DNA of 64,000 nt from positions 124,001-188,000 of the forward strand of contig NZ_FOQI01000006.1 of assembly GCF_900113705.1 (NCBI RefSeq), in the 5' to 3' direction. A program made the position numbers and the translations under genes. The DNA is from Collimonas sp. OK307. GTDB lineage: Bacteria > Pseudomonadota > Gammaproteobacteria > Burkholderiales > Burkholderiaceae_D. The notes below the pieces were generated by a model. That model worked only from the letters and a program-made list of their open reading frames with translations. It did no database searches and was not told where the DNA came from. Positions within the stretch are counted from its first letter, which is position 1. Each line of letters opens with the position of its first letter. This document shows positions 55,666 through 63,816 of this stretch, one piece after another.

Positions 55666-56358
55666 ATGATCGATGTCTATAGCTGGGCCACACCGAACGG
55701 TCACAAGGTACACATCCTGCTGGAAGAACTGGGCCTGCCCTATCGTGTACATGCAGTCGATATCGGCGCCGGCGATCAGTTCAAACCTGACTTCCTGTCG
55801 ATTTCGCCCAACAACAAGATCCCGGCGATCGTCGATGCCGACGGCCCCGATGGCAAGCCGATATCTCTTTTTGAATCGGGCGCGATCCTGTTGTACCTTG
55901 CCGGCAAGAGCGGAAAATTCCTGGGCCATACCGATCGCGAGAAATTCAATACCCTGCAATGGCTGATGTTCCAGATGGGCGGGGTCGGGCCGATGCTAGG
56001 CCAGACTCACCATTTCCGCATCTACGCGCCGGAAAAGATAGAGTACGCCATCAATCGCTACACCAACGAAGCCAAGCGCATCTACGGCGTGATCGACAAG
56101 CAATTGTCACAGCACCCTTACCTCGCCGGAAATGAATATACGATTGCCGACATCGCCACTTTCCCGTGGCTTCGTTCCTGGAAAAACCAGGGCGTGGAAC
56201 TGAGCGATTTTCCGCACCTGAAAGCCTGGTTCGATACGATCAGCGAACGCCCTGCGGTCAAGCGCGGCGTCGAAGTGCTTGCCTCGGCCCGCAAGCCGCT
56301 GACCGACGACAAGGCGCGGGATATCCTGTTTGGCGCTCAGCAATATCAAAAAAGATAA
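55666..56358 (+). CDS. yfcG: Glutathione S-transferase, YfcG-like (disulfide-bond oxidoreductase type)
   Basis: A 230-residue glutathione transferase-fold protein of the YfcG/YghU class. The N-terminal thioredoxin-like domain starts MIDVYSWATPNGHKVHILLEEL, with the conserved Thr and Asn that hold glutathione, then SPNNKIPAIVDADG and LFESGAILLYLA. The C-terminal helical domain ends near EVLASARKPLTD. Relatives reduce disulfides with two bound glutathiones. A good AAGGAAAG site supports the start. Confidence 0.92.
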   Translation: MIDVYSWATPNGHKVHILLEELGLPYRVHAVDIGAGDQFKPDFLSISPNNKIPAIVDADGPDGKPISLFESGAILLYLAGKSGKFLGHTDREKFNTLQWLMFQMGGVGPMLGQTHHFRIYAPEKIEYAINRYTNEAKRIYGVIDKQLSQHPYLAGNEYTIADIATFPWLRSWKNQGVELSDFPHLKAWFDTISERPAVKRGVEVLASARKPLTDDKARDILFGAQQYQKR

Positions 56359-56363
56359 AGGAT

Positions 56364-56392
56364 GTAGGGTGGTCGCGCAGTGCCCACCCTAC
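56364..56392. repeat. Small palindromic repeat between yfcG and greB
   Basis: GTAGGGTGG (56364-56372) and CCACCCTAC (56384-56392) form a 9-base stem around TCGCGCAGTGC. It overlaps the greB stop codon. A related GTGGGCAC/GTGCCCAC hairpin is at 58024-58045. Confidence 0.6.
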
Positions 56393-56952
56393 GGCTTTGG
56401 ATAGCTAACCACCAATATTTCCAGCTCATCAAGCCCCGCCGGCGTCATCAGGGTTACGCTGTCCCCTTCATGGGCTTTGGTCAAGGCGCGCGCCACCGGG
56501 GAAATCCAGCTGATCTTGCCATGCAGCGGATCTAGTTCATCGATGCCGACGATAGTCACCGTGTGCTCTTCGCCAGCATGATTCCGGTAAGTCACCGTGG
56601 CCCCGAAAAACACCTGGTCGCGACCATGATGCACGCTCGGATCAACCACCTCTGCCAGATCCAGCCGCTTGGTTAAAAAGCGGATGCGGCGGTCGATTTC
56701 ACGCAGCCTCCGCTTACCATAAATATAATCGCCGTTTTCGGAACGATCGCCGTTCGAAGCCGCCCAGGAAACGATCCGCACCACTTCCGGCCGATCCACA
56801 TCAATCAGACGCAACAGCTCGTCTTTCATGCGTTGATAGCCTTCCGGTGTCATGTAGTTCTTGGTGCCAGGCGGGATCGGCGGCAGTCCGAATTCCAGAT
56901 CGTCGTCATCGCCCTCAGATTCTTTTACAAATGCCTTGTTCATAGCTGACAT
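56389..56952 (-). CDS. greB: Transcription elongation factor GreB
   Basis: A 187-residue factor that rescues backtracked RNA polymerase by stimulating transcript cleavage. The N-terminal coiled-coil has MTPEGYQRMKDELLRLIDVDRPEVVRIVSWAASNGDRSENGDYIYGKRRLREIDRRIRFL, with the acidic tip residues (NGDRSENGDY). The C-terminal FKBP-like domain has VFFGATVTYRN and GKISWISPVARALTKAHEGDSV. It has an extra acidic N-terminus (ESEGDDDDLEFG). Start ATG 56952 (GGAA upstream) or 56943. Confidence 0.96.
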   Translation of the reverse strand: MSAMNKAFVKESEGDDDDLEFGLPPIPPGTKNYMTPEGYQRMKDELLRLIDVDRPEVVRIVSWAASNGDRSENGDYIYGKRRLREIDRRIRFLTKRLDLAEVVDPSVHHGRDQVFFGATVTYRNHAGEEHTVTIVGIDELDPLHGKISWISPVARALTKAHEGDSVTLMTPAGLDELEILVVSYPKP

Positions 56953-57071
56953 TGTAGTTCCAATTACACTGCGACTACCGATTTGACTCCGGAACATGGC
57001 TTTTCTTGCATGGCGGTATGGTAAAGTCAGGCTGGTGCAATGTTGCCCGTACTGACCCCAGATTCCGTCAT

Positions 57072-57998
57072 ATGCCTGCCAATTCCTCCCGCAATGCCTC
57101 TTCCGCTCCGTTCCGGATCGGCCTCGCTACCAGCCGTAGCCATCAGCACGGGGCCGATTCTGCGCTGGCGCAGCTGCTGACGGGCAGCCGTCAGCTCATC
57201 GAGCAGCAACTGAAGCCGCAACTGATCGTCGTCGGGCGCACGCTGGACGCCATGCAGCAGCTAGGTTTGCTCACTGACTATCCGCACATCGAACGCTTCC
57301 CTTACGGTCGTCACGGCGGCCTGATGAAACTGGTGTCGCGGGTGGTCGACGCCGATCCGGCGCGCACCCTGGATGCGGTGATCTACCTGATGGATCCGGT
57401 TGATCCGTCGTCGACTTTCCCGGAAGCGGTAGCTTTGAAGCGGCAATGCGTGATTCACGGGAAGCCGTTTTTATCGACTCTGGCCGGCGCCCGCGAATGG
57501 CTGGAGCTGGAAGGCATGGCGGCCGGGGCCGCACCGAATCCAGCACTAGACCCGACTTTCAACCTGGCGCAGGAAGGCATCGCGCTGATTGCCCACGACG
57601 CCATGAAGGAGCGGATGCTGGACATCGCGGAACGTCATTTCCCGCTGCTCGACCAGTTTGCATTTCGCTGCGCCACCGGCACCACCGGCAGCCTGCTCAA
57701 TAAGCTGGCGCAAAAAATCAAAGGCGAGGAAGCCGGGCGCAACTGGGTAAAGCCTTTCCTCAGCGGCCCGTTGGGCGGCGATGCCCAGATCGCCGAATTG
57801 ATCCTGGATCGCCAGCAATGCCGGCGCGTATTGTTCCTGGAAGATCCGCACGTCGCGCGCCAGCATGAAGCGGATATCCAGTTGCTGGAACGCGCTGCCC
57901 GCACCGTCACCGACTACGCGCTGTGTATCAGCGATGCCGAGTGCGGCGAGCGCTGGCTGACCTTGCTGCACCAGCGCGCCGCATTGGCAAAACGTTAA
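57072..57998 (+). CDS. Two-domain methylglyoxal synthase-like protein
   Basis: A 308-residue protein made of two MGS-fold domains. The C-terminal domain (about residues 168-300) matches MgsA with all key residues: His175-Asp176 in IALIAHDAMK, ATGTTGSLLN for phosphate, Asp237 in SGPLGGDAQ, Asp258 in LFLEDPHV, and His265/Asp268 in RQHEAD. The N-terminal domain (about 14-145) is a relative with the same layout (IGLATSR, LIVVGRTLDAMQQLG, AVIYLMDPVDPSSTFPEA) but lacks the HD and GGD catalytic residues. MgsA converts DHAP to methylglyoxal. Start uncertain: ATG 57018 or TTG 57006 are alternatives. Confidence 0.85.
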   Translation: MPANSSRNASSAPFRIGLATSRSHQHGADSALAQLLTGSRQLIEQQLKPQLIVVGRTLDAMQQLGLLTDYPHIERFPYGRHGGLMKLVSRVVDADPARTLDAVIYLMDPVDPSSTFPEAVALKRQCVIHGKPFLSTLAGAREWLELEGMAAGAAPNPALDPTFNLAQEGIALIAHDAMKERMLDIAERHFPLLDQFAFRCATGTTGSLLNKLAQKIKGEEAGRNWVKPFLSGPLGGDAQIAELILDRQQCRRVLFLEDPHVARQHEADIQLLERAARTVTDYALCISDAECGERWLTLLHQRAALAKR

Positions 57999-58023
57999 GC
58001 AGTCGTCGGGATTCAGGTCACGC

Positions 58024-58045
58024 GTGGGCACAAAGGTGTGCCCAC
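58024..58045 (+). terminator. Possible terminator hairpin (GTGGGCAC palindrome)
   Basis: GTGGGCAC and GTGCCCAC flank AAAGGT, followed by a pyrimidine-rich CCTCCTTCTTTCTT rather than a clean T-run. It ends the region behind the MGS gene and shares its core with the palindrome at 56364. Confidence 0.4.
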
Positions 58046-58230
58046 CCTCCTTCTTTCTTAATTCCGAGGTTACCTATCGGTAATCCGTGAAGATCCATTT
58101 TTTATAGTGGTCGTGGCACATTTTCCTGGAATTCAAGTTATCGGCTTAATTTTTAAAAAAAACAGCCGTTAACTCTGTTTAGGAAAATTGATTTTGCAGC
58201 ATCCACCACCATCCACTATAAAAATCCAAG

Positions 58231-59448
58231 ATGCGCCACGAAAATTTTATAGTTCGAGAACCTTTACTTGATCCGAAACAAGTCGTTGTCGGTTACGACC
58301 TCACCTGGCAGGAAGCCGACGATGCCGATGAGCAGACGAATGAATATGGTTTGCTTGCTTTGCTGGGTTTCGTCGCCGATCAGTTGAACGACAAGAAAAC
58401 CGGCTGGTTGCTAGGCAATAAATTGCTGTTCCTCGAGGTATCCCCTGCCCTGCTTAAAAGCGAGGCAATCAAAAGAATGCCGGCTGCAAGCATCGTGCTG
58501 ACTCTCAAGCACAGCGACCTGGCCGATCCCGACACCTTGGCAACGGTAAACACCTTGCGCGCCGAAGGCTATGGCATATCGCTGCGTGACGCAGAGCTGG
58601 CAGGCGCCGCACTCCCCGCCGACATCTCACATCTTGAAGTGCGATTTTCCGCCGGCGATTTCGCGACGCAGGCACGCCGCTACGCTGCGCTGAAAAAATC
58701 GTCGTTACGCATGGTCGGCCGGCCAGTCAGCAACTGGCAGGACTATGACGCCTGCGCCATGCTGGGACTCGATGCTTTCATCGGCAAGCTGCACTTGACG
58801 CCACGTCCGGGCAAACGCGCTACGGGCTTGAATCCGGCTCAGCAAAGTATTGTGCAAATCATGAACCTGGTCGCCCAGAACGGGAATCTGCAAAAAATTG
58901 AAGAAATCTTCAAACGCGATCCGAGTCTGTCTTATGCACTGCTGCGCTTCATCAATTCCGCTGCGTTCGGCTTGAAAACGGAAGTGCAATCGCTGCGCGC
59001 CGCCCTCGCCTTGCTGGGCTACGAAGCGCTGTTTCAATGGTTGTCCCTGTTATTGGCGACCGCCAGCAGCAGCGGGTATTCGCCGGTACTGATGGAAACG
59101 GCGATCGTTCGCGGGCGGTTCTCCGAGTTGCTCGGTCAAAAATACCTGCCTAAGGGCGAATCGGAAAACCTGTTTGTGGCCGGCATCTTTTCGCTGCTGG
59201 ACCGCCTGCTGGGCGTCAGCATGGATGAGGTTCTCGCCAACATCAAACTATCCGACCAGGTGGCTGCGGCGCTGCTGACGCGTTCCGGACCGTATGGCCC
59301 TTATGTGGCGCTGGCCGAAGCTTGCGAGCTGAACTCGCCATTGGTCGCACCGTTGGCCAGCTCGCTGAAGATCAGCCCGACGGAAGTCAACCATGCGCAC
59401 CTTTCGGCGCTGGCATGGGCGCAAAACCTGGGCGTGAAGGCCGCTTAG
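58231..59448 (+). CDS. EAL-like and HDOD domain signalling protein
   Basis: A 405-residue two-domain protein. Residues about 1-195 form a degenerate EAL-type domain (IVREPLLDPKQVVVGYDLTWQ; no intact EAL motif, so probably no phosphodiesterase activity). Residues about 200-390 form an HDOD domain (IVQIMNLVAQNGNLQKIEEIFKRDPSLSYALLRFINSAAFGLKTEVQSLRAALALLGYEALFQWLSLLL). Such proteins tie c-di-GMP-like signalling to motility or other processes. A 12-base inverted repeat (TTTTTATAGTGG at 58099, complement at 58213) lies in its upstream region. Confidence 0.9.
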   Translation: MRHENFIVREPLLDPKQVVVGYDLTWQEADDADEQTNEYGLLALLGFVADQLNDKKTGWLLGNKLLFLEVSPALLKSEAIKRMPAASIVLTLKHSDLADPDTLATVNTLRAEGYGISLRDAELAGAALPADISHLEVRFSAGDFATQARRYAALKKSSLRMVGRPVSNWQDYDACAMLGLDAFIGKLHLTPRPGKRATGLNPAQQSIVQIMNLVAQNGNLQKIEEIFKRDPSLSYALLRFINSAAFGLKTEVQSLRAALALLGYEALFQWLSLLLATASSSGYSPVLMETAIVRGRFSELLGQKYLPKGESENLFVAGIFSLLDRLLGVSMDEVLANIKLSDQVAAALLTRSGPYGPYVALAEACELNSPLVAPLASSLKISPTEVNHAHLSALAWAQNLGVKAA

Positions 59449-59463
59449 GCGTGGCGATTACGA

Positions 59464-60069
59464 CTACGCTGCGGCGGCAGCTGCCGGCTGATTTCCGGCC
59501 AGTTGCCGCCGCCAGTTGCGCAAGCCGATAACGGCAAGCACGATGAACGCGGCATACAAACCCGCGGTCAGGTTCAGGTCCTTATAGATATATACGCCGA
59601 CATAGACGATGTCGACCGCGATCCATAGCCACCAGTTGGCGATATATTTACGCGCCATCCAGAACTGGGCCACCAGGCTGAAGCTGGTCAGCGCCGAATC
59701 CAGCCAAGGGATGTGCGCATCGGTAAAACTGGCCATGACATAACCAAGCACTACGCTGCCTAACGCTCCAGCCAGCAGGCCAGCCAGCAAGCCGGATTTC
59801 GGCAAGCGTTGCGGTTGAATGTGATGGGTGTCCAGCTGGCTATTATCCTGGCCCGGCACGGCCCGGCTCCACTGCCACCAGCCGTACAACTGCATGACCG
59901 CAAAGATCAGTTGCAGCAGCAAGTCCGAATACAGCTTCGCGTCCAGGAATATGCGTGCATACAACAGCACCGAGACCAGGCCGATCGGCCAGCACCACAA
60001 ATGGCGGCGCGCAGTCAGCCAGACTGCCAGGGCGCTGATGATGACTGCAACGATTTCCAAACCTGACAT
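59464..60069 (-). CDS. pnuC: PnuC-family vitamin transporter
   Basis: A 201-residue membrane protein with about seven helices. Family hallmarks are FAVMQLYGWWQWSR, ANWWLWIAVDIVYVGVYIYKDLNLTAGLYAAFIVLAVIGLRNWRR. PnuC proteins are facilitators for nicotinamide riboside; the PnuT branch carries thiamine and PnuX riboflavin. The start ATG overlaps the stop of the upstream kinase gene (TGATG), so the two are translated together. The ligand cannot be settled from sequence alone. It is the last gene of the TonB receptor-kinase-PnuC operon. Confidence 0.92.
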   Translation of the reverse strand: MSGLEIVAVIISALAVWLTARRHLWCWPIGLVSVLLYARIFLDAKLYSDLLLQLIFAVMQLYGWWQWSRAVPGQDNSQLDTHHIQPQRLPKSGLLAGLLAGALGSVVLGYVMASFTDAHIPWLDSALTSFSLVAQFWMARKYIANWWLWIAVDIVYVGVYIYKDLNLTAGLYAAFIVLAVIGLRNWRRQLAGNQPAAAAAA

Positions 60070-61295
60070 CAGGACTCCTGTGGATTGTTTTTATGGTCGC
60101 TGTTGCGGTTGCTACGCTGCTGCAGATGATCCAGCAGATATCGACCCGCATCGCTATTAAACCACTCGGCATGACCGAGGAAATAATTATCGTAGGCCAG
60201 CGCCGAGTTCTCGGCGGATTTCTGCACGCCGTGGAAATAAGCCAGCTCCGACAACGCAAATTCAGTATGCGCCAAAGGCAGCAATGCCGGCAAAGCAGCC
60301 GCTTCCGGCGCTGACAATGGGCGTACCGCCTCGTAAGCATCGAGCATGGCGTCGAGCTGATCGATATGTATCAGGCCGCGTTGATTGACTGCCGTTGATG
60401 GCAAAGCCAGCCATCCGATCAGATTACGCTCGACGGCAATGGCAAGATCGTAGGTGGCGCAGGTACGGTCGGCCAGCCCGAAATCAAGCACCGTTGTTAC
60501 CGCAGCCGGCCCGTGCGCTTGCCACAGCAAATTGGAAGCATGCCAGTCGTTATGCGTCCATAACGGTGTCAAGCCACGCAACATGGGACTTAAACGCGCA
60601 TGGAACGGCAACAGCACGCGCGTCACTTCCTGTTGCCAGTCACGCTGTGCCAGGTAGTCCGCCAATGCTGGCCGCTGCTGTATGTAATCCCCGATCCGGC
60701 TCAGCACTTCTTGCGGATCTTTAGCATTGAACAGGGTAAAGCCCGACGCCAGCAATTCGATGTTGCGCGCAGGTGCATCGTAACCGCGCGCAGCGAGATG
60801 CAGCCGTGCCAGCGCGCTACCTGCCGCGGCCGCATCCGCAGTGTCGACGAAAGGCGTCCATGAGGTCGCATCGCGATAGCGGTCAACGCCCTTCCCGACC
60901 CGCTGCACCTCGTAGGTCCAGTCGCCGTCGGCATGGGCGGTGCTGCCGTCGCTGGCTTGCAATACTTCGCTGACCGCCATTCCGTGCTGCCGCAGATGCA
61001 GCATGAAGCGGTGCTCATCCATCAATTCGTCCGCAGTCCGGATCGCCCGCAACAAGCGTTTTACAAATACCGGGCCCGATTCGGTGTCCGCCACACAAGC
61101 GCTGGAAAACGGCCGCGGGCTATGCCAGTTCAGGTGCGTGACTGCGCCGACCTGCGGATAGTGGCGCAATAGCCGCGCTACTTCATCCAGGGTCAATGCC
61201 GGCCAGCTCGACGCCACCGCATCCAGGCCCATGCCGTGGCTCATCACCGCAGGCGTGGCTTGGCCGGTCGCGTCATCTTGTCTTGGGTCGCTCAT
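60069..61295 (-). CDS. APH/choline-kinase-fold phosphotransferase
   Basis: A 408-residue kinase of the aminoglycoside-phosphotransferase fold. The catalytic loop is WTHNDWHASNLLW (Asp and Asn) and the metal-binding Asp is in VLDFGLADRT. The N-lobe contains GPVFVKRLLRAIRT, with the ATP-binding Lys. An AGGA site 8 bases upstream supports the ATG at 61295. It lies 19 bases after a TonB receptor gene and overlaps pnuC, so it probably phosphorylates the imported compound to trap it. It is not NadR-like; the APH fold is also that of thiamine kinase ThiK. The substrate is inference. Confidence 0.85.
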   Translation of the reverse strand: MSDPRQDDATGQATPAVMSHGMGLDAVASSWPALTLDEVARLLRHYPQVGAVTHLNWHSPRPFSSACVADTESGPVFVKRLLRAIRTADELMDEHRFMLHLRQHGMAVSEVLQASDGSTAHADGDWTYEVQRVGKGVDRYRDATSWTPFVDTADAAAAGSALARLHLAARGYDAPARNIELLASGFTLFNAKDPQEVLSRIGDYIQQRPALADYLAQRDWQQEVTRVLLPFHARLSPMLRGLTPLWTHNDWHASNLLWQAHGPAAVTTVLDFGLADRTCATYDLAIAVERNLIGWLALPSTAVNQRGLIHIDQLDAMLDAYEAVRPLSAPEAAALPALLPLAHTEFALSELAYFHGVQKSAENSALAYDNYFLGHAEWFNSDAGRYLLDHLQQRSNRNSDHKNNPQES

Positions 61296-61314
61296 GCGGC
61301 GTTCCTGATCCCGA

Positions 61315-63600
61315 TCAAAAGTCGTACTGTACCGACAAGCGGGCCGTACGTGGTGCGCCCAGATGCAGATAGCCGTCACCGATGTATTCGCCGACATCCT
61401 TCCAGTAACGCTTGTCGAACAGATTATCCACGCTCAGGCGCACCACAGTTGCATGACCCGACAAGCTGGTCTTGTAACGCAGGCCGGCATTGAACAAAGA
61501 ATAAGCCGGCACGTCGACGTTGCCTTCCCGCGTAGCCGCTTTGCTGCCGCTGTATTGCCAGCCGCCCAGCACGCTCAGGCCGGCAATCTGCGGCACTGTG
61601 TAAGCGGCATACAGTGCGGCGCGCAGCCGCGGTACATTGATGGCTTGATGGCCGTCGTAAGCCGGCGTGCCTGTGTCCTCGGCGCGTGCCTGGATCATGG
61701 CCATGCTGGCAGTCAGCCGCAGCTGTTTGGTGACCTGGCCGGCTGCACTCAGCTCTATCCCGCGATGGGTTTCGGTACCTTGCTGGACATAGGTAAAACC
61801 GTTCTCGTCCGGCATCGGATATTCGTAAGGCTTGGTCATCTGGAATATCGCTGCACTCAGGCTGAGCTGGTCGCGCCAGTCGTATTTGACGCCGGCTTCG
61901 ATCTGGCGCGATACGGTCGGCGGCAAGAATGCAAAGGCATTCTCGGTCCACCACGGCGCCTGGCCGCCCATCGTCAAACCCTTGCTGTAACTGGTGTACA
62001 GGGACAGGTCGGCTTGCGGCTTGTAGACCAGGGCGATCTGCGGCAACAACAATGTTTTGTCGGTGGCGCGCGTCGCCGCGCCGGTAACATCCAGCGCCCG
62101 TTCATTCACCCATACCTGGCGGGCGCCGGCGATCAGTTGCCATTGCGGAGTGAAACTGAGGCGATCGACCGCAAACAAGGCTTTCTGCCGGCTGTCGAGA
62201 CGCAGATAAGAAGCATCCGGCGTCAACGGCGACGGTGCATAGACGATCGGATTCGGGTTATAGATATTATCGCTGCCGACATACTCGTTGACGCCGTCGC
62301 TCTGTGACACGGTGCGGCGGAACATGCTGCCGCCAAAGGTCAGGTCGTGACGCAGCTTGCCGGTATCCAGATGCCCTTGCAGCACGGCCTGCAACTGGTC
62401 GTTGCGCCGTGTGTCGTCAGGGAAACGATAATCGTAGATATCGAAATCGCCGCCGGCACTGAAATAGCGCGCTGGCGTTCCGCCATCGCCGCAGGTGGCG
62501 CCATAACCGCAGCCATACGGAAATGCCGAGTTATCGTCGATCACCACCCGGCTGCGGCTGGCCGCCAGATAGGCATGCCAGTCCGGCGTCAGGTCAAGAT
62601 CCAGGCGCAGGTTGAGGTTGACCGAGTTGATCGTTACCGGCTTGGCCCACGGTTGCGCGCCCAGCAATTTTTCCGGCAAGACGTTGCTTGGGATGACGGT
62701 GCCCCCCAGCAGTTGATAGCCCGGTGCGGAGCGTTGCTCGCGGTGTTGGTACTCGGCGTCGAATTGCAGCCGCGCCTGCGGCGTGATCACCCAGTCGGCG
62801 GCCAGCGAGGCGAAGTTCCGCTCGCCATCGGCGTCGTTCACATACGAATGCAGGCTTTCGTGGGCGGCGTTGATGCGGATGCCGAACTGTTTTTGCTCGC
62901 CGAACAAGGTGCCGATATCGGCCGCCAGGTAACGCGAGCCGCGCGAGTCAGTCTCAAGCGTGACAGAGCGCACAGCGGCCGGACGTTTGGTCACATAGTT
63001 GATCAGGCCGCCGGGAGCAGCCATGCCGCTCTGCAGGCCGGCCAGGCCCTTCAGGATTTCAACGCTCTCTTTGTTTTCAAGCGCCACATTCTGTTCGCCG
63101 GCAATGCTCATGCCGTTGATCTGGTAACTCGACGCCAGATCCAGCGCAAAGCCGCGAATGGTGAAATTTTCGTAGTAGCCGACCGGCGCGTAATTGTCGC
63201 CGACCGCGGCATCGTTGCGCACCACTTCGCTGAGCAGGCGCGACTGCTGGTCATCCAGCTGGCTGCGGGTGATGACCGAAATCGACGCCGGCGTATCCAG
63301 CAAGGGAGCATCGCCGAAGGTCCCGATCGAGGCAGATCTTTTGCGATAACTGTCGGCGCCAGTTCCGGCACCGGTTACGGTAATGGTCGGCAACGTCGGT
63401 GCGTTGTCTGCTTTGGTTTGCGATTGCCCGGCCTGTCCGGATACATTTCCCACAGTCTCTTTTTGATCGGAAATGCTCTGCGCATGCGCCATGTGGGCGG
63501 TGGCAGCGGCAATCAGTGTAATCAACAGTTTTTTTCTGGTGGGCAATGGCAACGTACGTGTGCGGTTAGCGACAGAGTGAAATTCTTTTATATTTATCAT
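61315..63600 (-). CDS. TonB-dependent outer-membrane receptor in a PnuC operon
   Basis: A 761-residue receptor of the siderophore-receptor branch. A signal peptide (KKLLITLIAAATAHMAHAQ) is followed by a plug with TPASISVITRSQLDDQQ, NFTIRGFALDLASSYQINGMSI and LKGLAGLQSGMAAPGGLINYVTKRP, then a barrel ending in TARLSVQYDF. By sequence it would be called a ferric-siderophore receptor, but the upstream region lacks the ATGAGA-type boxes seen before the 2724 receptor, and it is followed by a kinase and PnuC. Vitamin uptake is therefore a real alternative. Confidence 0.92.
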   Translation of the reverse strand: MINIKEFHSVANRTRTLPLPTRKKLLITLIAAATAHMAHAQSISDQKETVGNVSGQAGQSQTKADNAPTLPTITVTGAGTGADSYRKRSASIGTFGDAPLLDTPASISVITRSQLDDQQSRLLSEVVRNDAAVGDNYAPVGYYENFTIRGFALDLASSYQINGMSIAGEQNVALENKESVEILKGLAGLQSGMAAPGGLINYVTKRPAAVRSVTLETDSRGSRYLAADIGTLFGEQKQFGIRINAAHESLHSYVNDADGERNFASLAADWVITPQARLQFDAEYQHREQRSAPGYQLLGGTVIPSNVLPEKLLGAQPWAKPVTINSVNLNLRLDLDLTPDWHAYLAASRSRVVIDDNSAFPYGCGYGATCGDGGTPARYFSAGGDFDIYDYRFPDDTRRNDQLQAVLQGHLDTGKLRHDLTFGGSMFRRTVSQSDGVNEYVGSDNIYNPNPIVYAPSPLTPDASYLRLDSRQKALFAVDRLSFTPQWQLIAGARQVWVNERALDVTGAATRATDKTLLLPQIALVYKPQADLSLYTSYSKGLTMGGQAPWWTENAFAFLPPTVSRQIEAGVKYDWRDQLSLSAAIFQMTKPYEYPMPDENGFTYVQQGTETHRGIELSAAGQVTKQLRLTASMAMIQARAEDTGTPAYDGHQAINVPRLRAALYAAYTVPQIAGLSVLGGWQYSGSKAATREGNVDVPAYSLFNAGLRYKTSLSGHATVVRLSVDNLFDKRYWKDVGEYIGDGYLHLGAPRTARLSVQYDF

Positions 63601-63816
63601 TATATTGTTGTCATATATACATAAAAATACATACCAATTAATTAATATGCATATATGAAGTCTAAAAATCCGGGGGCGATTAAAACAGGACTCGCATTAT
63701 CCGTCTTTTTGATTAGATTGGAATTAGAGCGTGCGCAATATCGACCTTTGCATCCACAGCCCCTATTTTTTCGTATACCGATGTGACGCAACTTGAAAAC
63801 CAAAGGAGGTGCGCTC

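Noticed and set aside
63601-63816. A TPP or other riboswitch before the TonB receptor-kinase-pnuC operon
   Set aside because: I looked for THI-element and cobalamin-box sequences and found none; the region is simply AT-rich.
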